Shown: in pieces, positions 57,274 to 64,000 of the stretch
Layout: each line of letters starts with the position of its first letter
Numbering within the stretch: the first letter of the stretch is position 1
NCBI RefSeq assembly: GCF_024362695.1
Contig: NC_065407.1
Coordinates: forward strand, 8,432,001-8,496,000
Reading direction: 5' to 3'
DNA length: 64,000 bases
Source of the DNA: Pectinophora gossypiella
Lineage: Eukaryota > Arthropoda > Insecta > Lepidoptera > Gelechiidae
Notes under the pieces: model-generated
What the model was told of the DNA's origin: nothing
The model's database searches: none
The model's input: the letters and a program-made list of their open reading frames with translations, nothing else
Program-made: the position numbers and the translations under genes

Positions 57274-58784
57274 TTGCAATTTATTGCAGGTACTACAAAC
57301 AAGTCTGTTTCACTCGACGCTCACGTATTTTAAATTAATTTGCGAATTTCGACTAGCAAATAGATGTTGTTGAATAACTTTAGAACGTCTTGTTTAGTCG
57401 TGTACTACTTTAATTGTTCAATTATATTATTCCACGCCCGCAATATTTATTGACGTAGGCAGAGTTAATGTTGGTGATAATAGGATGGATGTACTTTGTA
57501 GTACGATATGTGAAAATAACGTACTTAGTAAGAAACTTACAATAATGTAACAGATATATTGTAATATCCACTCAAGCAAATCATTTAAAACAAAACTCTG
57601 ATTTCAATTATTTTATCTTCGTTTGTATTTTTATTTATTCGTCTCAAAAGATTTTGCTCAGCGAATGCTCAGTTTTCGAGGAGAACGTTCAAAGGCCTGT
57701 TAGATTGTAAGAGCAATTAATTTCGACTCGACAATAGAAAAGTTGTTCGTTTTGACGCATTGTGCTTCGCTTAACCATTGGTTTCTTGCACTGGTGTATT
57801 CAATAATTTCCTTTATTAGCTCCGTATTGAAAACGAGGACTTGTTTGTTCGCTTATGCTATACTTCTACTTAAGGAAATAATGGAAGAGATATGGCTTCA
57901 TTTCAATAGAAAGGCGTTCATATTGAAAGACATGTTTGATGCTCCATTCTTTCTTGCGTTGTTTTTGAAACTACCTCTACGGTCACGAGCATTAATATGT
58001 ATACACTTTGGTACCATGTCACATTAACTTTTTTGAAAAATTGAACTGTAAGTCTCACTAAATGTCAAATAAATATGTTTGTGCGACAGAGTTCTAAAGT
58101 GGGTACATTATATTGCTCGTGACTGTACATAATGAAAGTACCTAAAATAATCCCAATTAAAGATAAAATAGATAGATAGATAGTAATAGATAATATAGAA
58201 AAGAATAGCTTACAGAAAGTGTTTGAAATTTTTTGTGGTTTGGTTTCTCTAAAGTATAGGTATCACGTGCAACGAACTTAAACAATACGTTCATTTGAAG
58301 TCTATTCATATTGTAACCACATCTGGAGTTCACATAGTATATAAATATTATTACCCCGCCACATAATGGACTTAGGATTCAATAACTATTTTCCAAGAAC
58401 GTTTTGCTTGATCACCTGATATCACAGTAAAATGTTATCAAAGGTAGCTACAATACCACCGAAAGGGATTAATTTGTTGACAGTAAATTGGATCCTAATG
58501 AAGCAAAGGCTCTTTAGGTAAACAAACCGGTCGTCTTCGCCCTGTTTACATGAATCAACGGTTCGTTAGCTTTGTTTCAAATCCAATCGACTATTTGCTA
58601 TACAACTCTTGTACTTGCTTAACCTCCACTATTCAATGCTAGCTTAAACTATTCTCTTTTCTTCTAACAACCAATTAGTTAATATTAAAATACAATTTGT
58701 CATTTTCCAGTAGTACTTCTGGAAAAATTGCAACTCATCGTCTGGTGAACGGTCTCTTTTTAAACCCAATTGCGAAAGAACATT
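57274..58784. other. No gene recognised
   Basis: AT-rich, with a small TAGA microsatellite near 58170. The frame at 57743-58027 shows no known motif. Confidence 0.35.
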
Positions 58785-59104
58785 AACGGCCCTGTGGTCC
58801 AGTGGTTGGTCTCACGATCCGGAGGTACCGGGTTTGAATTCCGGTGAGGACATATCACAAAAATATAAGTGATCCCTAGTTTGCTTAGGACATTACAGGC
58901 TGATCATTTGATTGTCCGACAGTAAGATGATCCGTGCTTCGGAAGGCACGTTAAGCTGTTAGTCCCGGTTACTACTTACTGATGTAAGTATGTAGTCGTT
59001 AGATGAGCCATGTCAGTGGCCTTTGGCGGCTCAATAATAACCTTGACACCAGGGTTGATGAGGTTGGTAATCCATCTCATAACCCACACGATAAGAAGAG
59101 AAGA
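58785..59104 (+). repeat. tRNA-derived SINE, family B (full length)
   Basis: ACGGCCCTGTGGTCCAGTGG head, GATGATCCGTGCTTCGGAAG body, CAATAATAACCTTGACACCA and ACCCACACGATAAGAAGAG tail. A LINE 3' fragment follows directly. Confidence 0.8.
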
Positions 59105-59262
59105 AAGAGACTTGGTGACATTCGGTTGACCGAGAGTTAAAAACGGTCGGCATATCGTGGGAGCAAGCAACAGAGGCTGCAAAAGATCGCGAGGAGTGGA
59201 AATCTGTTATTCGAGCCCTACATCCCAACAGGGGATAAAAGGATTAGAAGAAGAAGAAGATA
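59105..59262 (+). mobile_element. LINE ORF2 C-terminal tail with AAG-rich 3' end
   Basis: Encodes SWEQATEAAKDREEWKSVIR, then ALHPNRG and stop, the DRxxW-type C-terminus of an insect LINE ORF2. Then come AAGGATTAG and (GAA)n. The AAG-rich tail resembles that of the SINE B copies. Confidence 0.65.
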
Positions 59263-59540
59263 AGTAGTTCATGGTACATCGGTGCATGCTCAGACAAGTA
59301 CATAAACAATGGAGAGGTCGGAGTTCCAAAAGAAAATATTTACCCGAACGAGTCGATTTTATGGATCAAAAACTTGGAATTCACGTATAAACAACGACTA
59401 ACACTTTACGCTACTGTTGATATTTAAACTGTTTCTGTTGCGTGAAAAGTTCTGAACTCAAGAGGCAGGACTTTCTCAAACAATAAACTTACTAAATTGT
59501 TTATTTTTCTAAATCTATTAGGAATTCTGTGAAATTATTA

Positions 59541-59716
59541 TTTCCGTGGTTCGGAAGGCACGTTAAGCCATCGGTCCCGGTTACTACTTACTGATGTAAG
59601 TAAGTAGTCGTTACATGAGCCATGTCAAGGGCCTTTGGCGGCTCAATAATAATCCTGACACCAGGGTTGGTAAGGTTAGTAGGTAATCCATCTCACCAAT
59701 CCACACGATAGAAGAA
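59541..59716 (+). repeat. SINE family B, 5'-truncated
   Basis: Starts inside the body (TTCCGTGGTTCGGAAGGCAC) and runs to CCACACGATAGAAGAAG. Confidence 0.7.
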
Positions 59717-59879
59717 GATTTAAATTATTGTTTCTTATTATAAATAGCCTTTATCATATTACATTAGACTTACGTACACAGATGGTATTTTTTTCTAAGT
59801 TATAATTTTTTTTAGAATATTTAGTCCCATAATTTGTTGTCGACTTGCGTGTGTGAAATAATTGACGAATGTGGAGGAA

Positions 59880-59975
59880 GCAATTTTTTTTTTGACATGA
59901 CTTATTGTAGATTTGCCGCAAATGGAATTAACTACTTGGCCGGACAAACAGGGAGCGCTGAGGGCCCTCACCCGG
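59880..59975 (+). repeat. Repeat family C, head fragment
   Basis: T-run, then TTGACATGACTTATTGTAGA, then ACTACTTGGCCGGACAAACA and GGGAGCGCTGAGGGC. Same family as the copy at 17740-18090. Confidence 0.6.
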
Positions 59976-60269
59976 AAGGAAGCAAGATAAATGTGTCAGG
60001 ATCAAAGCAAATGGAATGCCGTAGTCTCTACTTACCCCGGTGGCAAAAAAGCGTGAGTTTATGTATGTTGAAATGTATTTTTTTTTGTTGATCCTATGAT
60101 ATCTTATTGGTAAGTCCCACATTTTACCTCATGGTAAGGTATGGTGCGACCTATAAAAAGTTTGATACACTCTAGTAAGCTTCAAGGTCTTTAGTTTTCT
60201 TTACGTGAAAACTGTTGTGTAACAGAATACCAACTGTGCTTAATGATCACAATTGAATCTAGTAGTCAT

Positions 60270-61974
60270 TGTAACGAAGCATTTCGGACCAACGAGCCTT
60301 GTAGCGACATCTTGTGGTTTCTGACGATATATCGTAGTTTTTATATTTTACCCGCAGGACATCACAGATGGCGCTGCAGGGTTATCGATGGGCCCGAACA
60401 TTTTAATAATTTTCTTTTCGTTTTTTTAAATTTGGTATATTTAATTATCTGCAACATTTATTGAAATTATAATTATATTGTTTAAATTTTGGGATCAAAC
60501 AAGTCGATCGATTGTTGTCGTTGATTCGGCGAATTTATGGTTTGGTAGATTTTTTCTAGTTTGGCAACTTTGTTCGTGGTTCTTGTGTCAGACTGACAGC
60601 TGGCTGAGCTGAGAGACAGGTTATGGAAAGTGGGGACGTCGCGAGAGCGCCGGAGACTCCACTGCCGTAACAATAATGTGGGCAAATTAAAAGCCACGAT
60701 TTATCGGCGACATCAAGAGCCGATGTCTCGATTTAAATAAACAACTTAACCGAGATGGTGAGTCCTCGCAATTCTTCGTGCATATTTTTGCACCAACTTT
60801 GTGATAACCTCGAGGTCCTTGTCCGGAGGCGTCCCGGAATACCGTACAGGTGATGAGTTGAGGCCGGCTCAGGCCAGGGCGTGCTGGACGATGGCGGCGC
60901 AGTGGGCCAACTGTTACGCAGCTGGCGGGCTGCACGTCCACCGGTCAACCTCGCAGACCTTCACCGGGCCTTATCCGGTGTGTTGACAAAAGGAGAGGCG
61001 CGGCACATCCACATGCGCGCCGCACAAAGAAAAGCTTCGACGTGCAAACAACCAAGGCAAGCTCCGCCGTAAAGAAGCTTGAAATAACTTGCAAACGCAG
61101 AAGAAAACAGTAGGAATCTTCATTCACAAAACATTGTTGAAATCATCTGATCCAATCATAAACTTCTTCTTCCATTAAACTTGCAAAACGTTAGAAAATT
61201 AAAACGTTAAAACTTTAAAGAAAACAAAAAAAACCCCATCTGCAACAAGGAATGGCAATGATTAGCATGTGGTTCAGCTGACAGCGTGGCAAGGCAACTC
61301 ACGAGTGTAAAACAAAGAAAATAACTTACAGGTTCATCCGGGATAGTTGGGCATCGCTCGGATGAAACCTAAACCCACCCACTGGACCTTAGGCGATGGG
61401 ATTTCAATGATGTTGCTGAAAACAAGGACCTCGAGGTTATCACAAAGTTGGTGCAAAAATATGCACGAAGAATTGCGAGGACTCACCATCTCGGTTAAGT
61501 TGTTTATTTAAATCGAGACATCGGCTCTTGATGTCGCCGATAAATCGTGGCTTTTAATTTGCCCACATTATTGTTACGGCAGTGGAGTCTCCGGCGCTCT
61601 CGCGACGTCCCCACTTTCCATAACCTGTCTCTCAGCTCAGCCAGCTGTCAGTCTGACACAAGAACCACGAACAAAGTTGCCAAACTAGAAAAAATCTACC
61701 AAACCATAAATTCGCCGAATCAACGACAACAATCGATCGACTTGTTTGATCCCAAAATTTAAACAATATAATTATAATTTCAATAAATGTTGCAGATAAT
61801 TAAATATACCAAATTTAAAAAAACGAAAAGAAAATTATTAAAATGTTCGGGCCCATCGATAACCCTGCAGCGCCATCTGTGATGTCCTGCGGGTAAAATA
61901 TAAAAACTACGATATATCGTCAGAAACCACAAGATGTCGCTACAAGGCTCGTTGGTCCGAAATGCTTCGTTACA
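60270..61974. mobile_element. 1.7-kb foldback-type element with 553-bp inverted arms and TCAT target duplication
   Basis: The left arm 60270-60822 and right arm 61422-61974 are inverted copies of equal length. A 71-codon frame is identical in both (minus 60482-60697, plus 61547-61762). The outer ends are TGTAACGAAGCATTTCGG and CCGAAATGCTTCGTTACA, and TCAT flanks both sides (60266-60269, 61975-61978). The 599-bp centre is GC-richer in its first half and encodes no recognised protein, though its plus frame at 60881-61072 is open (GQLLRSWRAARPPVNLADLH). TG..CA ends and a 4-bp duplication resemble LTR integration, but the repeats are inverted, not direct. Confidence 0.8.
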
Positions 61975-61978
61975 TCAT

Positions 61979-62889
61979 AACAGGTATGTCTATCACGTCA
62001 CTATTAGGTATTGTGTGATCAAATAACATGCGTACCTAAATAAATAATGTTACTTTACAATTAACTAAGATTTGATTACCAGTACAAATTAGAGTTCCAT
62101 TGACGCCGCCAGCTACTCTAATAGGCATCGCCTGTCACATAAGCATATTTGCATATAAATTAGACGCCTATAATATTGTTATGCCTGATTTGTGAATGTG
62201 AATAGAGACTTCTCCAAGCTTAATAATTTAGTTTTGTGTTTAAGTAGGCAAGTCACTTTCGAAGACATATTAGTACAAGATCAACATAATTACAACCAAA
62301 TTTTTTGTACACCAATATAATAGTAAATATCAAAAGAAAATTCGATGAGAAAATTATCATATGTAAATACTATGTACGCAAGGCACCAGTTTCATTCGAG
62401 TTTATAAAGTCAAACAGTTTATAAAGCTGAGCTATTACAAAGCCGAACTGCAGGAACTAAGTTTGACTGTGAGCAATGAATATGAGCATTGAGCATCGGG
62501 CATTGAGCGTGTTGAGCTCGTCGAGCGTTGAGCGCTCTAAAGTAAACGATGACTCCAATTCCTTTGTTTGCCTTCTTATTTCGTTCTGTAAATTTGTTAT
62601 AACAAGGCATACGAAAACTTCCGAGTGAAGCTAATATTGTTCCAGCGAGCGTCTTAATAAAGCAAGACATTGTTAATTGGAGTGATGGAGCATCGCTGAA
62701 TAAGCACAAATATGGCAAGACGAGGCAATGTTACTGTGATACTTGTATCAAAACATGAAACCAAAATGTCTATTTAGATTTCAAAACATATTTATCACTA
62801 GGAAAAATAATTAAATGAAAATGAAGTAAGTATATGAAATAAAAATGGGCATTTAAAGTGTTTTGAAGTGTTCTAAAACTCTTATCGAT
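61979..62889. other. No gene recognised
   Basis: AT-rich. It holds a local run of GAGC-rich repeats at 62480-62535 (GAGCATTGAGCATCGGGC...). No coding frame supported. Confidence 0.35.
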
Positions 62890-63175
62890 TTAGGGTATGT
62901 TATTAAGTAGGCAAATATTGAGAGTTAATGAAGACAGAAGAGGCAAGATGATTGGACACTTAATAAGACACGACAAATTTATTAAAAAATATCATACAAG
63001 GGAAGCTACACGGAAAGAGAGGAAGGGGAAGCCTAAGAAGAGCTTACATGGAACAGATTAAAGAGAAGGTCGTCGTGTCTTATAAGGAATTGAAAGAATT
63101 GGCCTTTGATAGACAAGAATGGAAAATGAACCTTAAATTAGTGATGATGATGATAATGATTAAGTAGGTATAAAA
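62890..63175 (+). mobile_element. LINE ORF2 C-terminal remnant
   Basis: Two frames joined by a shift read ILRVNEDRRGKMIGHLIRHD, then IIQGKLHGKRGRGSLRRAYM, then EQIKEKVVVSYKELKELAFD and RQEW, ending with a stop. This is the G-KRGRG-xRR ... DRxxW C-terminal end of insect non-LTR retrotransposons. Tail GATGATGATGATAATGATTA. Confidence 0.65.
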
Positions 63176-63205
63176 ATAAGTACGCATTGCTACGTAAACA
63201 GGTTA

Positions 63206-63488
63206 TATCAGCCGGAGGAGGTTTGGAGCATACTCCAACACGCTGCTCCATTGCGGGTTGGCGGAGGTGCTTTCTACTGCTAATAGCCGGAACCAACTGA
63301 TTAATGTGCCCTCCGAAGCACGGAATTATCTAACTTTTTGGACAATCAGATGATTCAAGCATGCAATGTCCTTATCAAACAAGGGACGGTCTCGCAAAGT
63401 GATTTCGACAATGTCCCCATCGGGAAACGGATCCGGACCTCCGGATCGCGAGCCCAATGCTCTAACCACTACACCACGGAGGCTGTTA
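63206..63488 (-). repeat. tRNA-derived SINE, family D
   Basis: Minus strand: CAGCCTCCGTGGTGTAGTGG head near 63484, then the GATCCGGAGG block, to GCAGCGTGTTGGAGTATGCT near 63225. Same family as 16769-17053. Confidence 0.7.
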
Positions 63489-64000
63489 GGCATTGCTAAT
63501 TAAAAGTATTTCACGAAAAATTAAAAATAGTTGGTCGCATTAAACCCACAAAGTTATTGCGTAGCGAGACTTACAAATGTCGGTTTTAAAATCATGTCCC
63601 CGTTAAAACTTTCCTCATGAATAATTTACGAAATTTCTTCTAAGATTATGGTCTTGCCGCAGAAGATAAGAATTAAATTACTCGAAATTAAATTTTTATT
63701 ATAACATCTGAGTAAAAATATAAAGGGACCAATTTGAATAATTATCGAGGATACCCTACTGTTTTACCAAGTTTTAGCTGAGGTTTCGTATTTTCTGCCT
63801 TATTTAAGATTTTTCGCTCAATGGATTCTTCATACTTAACATTTGAACAAATTCGTTTGTTTCAAGTTTTTTGGAACGGAATTCAATGTCAAAATATTGA
63901 TAAGACTTTTTAGAGACGCATGCAGATAAATTTGAGTTCGAACCTTCGCGAATGGCGGTTGAAGAGGAGGAGACCTCCTCCTGTAATTTTCTCAAGTGCA
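63489..64000. other. No gene recognised
   Basis: AT-rich. The minus-strand frame at 63804-63995 is open at the window edge and Ser/Lys-rich, but no motif is seen. Confidence 0.3.

Noticed and set aside
60482..61762. Two identical 71-residue ORFs (minus 60482-60697, plus 61547-61762)
   Set aside because: They are the same sequence in the two inverted arms of one element, with no signal peptide or known domain.
1..64000. CRISPR array, bacterial operon, prophage or riboswitch
   Set aside because: No regularly spaced repeats, ribosome-binding sites or polycistronic bacterial gene layout; all evidence is for an insect nuclear genome.

Overview
The window looks like AT-rich nuclear DNA of a moth or butterfly (Lepidoptera). 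Three things point there: a growth-blocking/paralytic (ENF) cytokine precursor, a peptide family typical of Lepidoptera; spliced genes with GT..AG introns; and a dense load of tRNA-derived SINEs, short inverted-repeat transposons and 5'-truncated LINEs of lepidopteran type. There is no bacterial operon, CRISPR array, rRNA or convincing stand-alone tRNA gene.

Layout. 1-11.7 kb is a repeat field: SINEs, a LINE 3' end, and an apparent old DNA transposon (4478-8297) split by a CR1-like LINE and SINEs. 12.0-19.5 kb holds a five-exon gene for a small secreted protein with two long poly-serine runs; its exons are short and in-phase and its introns are full of repeats. 20.9-23.4 kb holds four small secreted-protein ORFs on the + strand. 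The last is an ENF cytokine precursor. The two before it end in the same C-x2-G-x6-G-x-C-[RK] frame, so this is a cytokine cluster. The first two ENF-type ORFs are only 65 nt apart and may share one mRNA. 23.5-26.9 kb, on the - strand and convergent with the cytokines, holds proline-rich secreted-protein exons: a signal-peptide exon joined to a 1.55-kb Pro-rich exon, and a second Pro-rich exon with the same splice phase and the same C-terminal motif.

27.4-64 kb contains almost no recognisable gene. It holds stacked palindromic MITEs (27.4-28.9 kb), a CA microsatellite (35.9 kb), LINE 3' ends (37.1, 41.4, 53.6, 59.1 and 62.9 kb), paired MITEs (38.9-39.4 kb), a pogo-like deletion derivative (54.2-55.3 kb), and a 1.7-kb element with 553-bp inverted arms and a 4-bp target duplication (60.3-62.0 kb). 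One doubtful 48-residue secreted peptide ORF lies at 57.1 kb.

The cytokine part is the functional core. The ENF precursor should be secreted, presumably by fat body or haemocytes, and cut at an Arg-Glu bond to release a 23-residue peptide that controls haemocyte spreading, growth arrest and immune activation. The neighbouring ENF-type peptides may be co-regulated. The Pro-rich and Ser-rich secreted proteins are not recognised members of a named family, and their functions are left open. All calls were made by reading the sequence; no database search was run.
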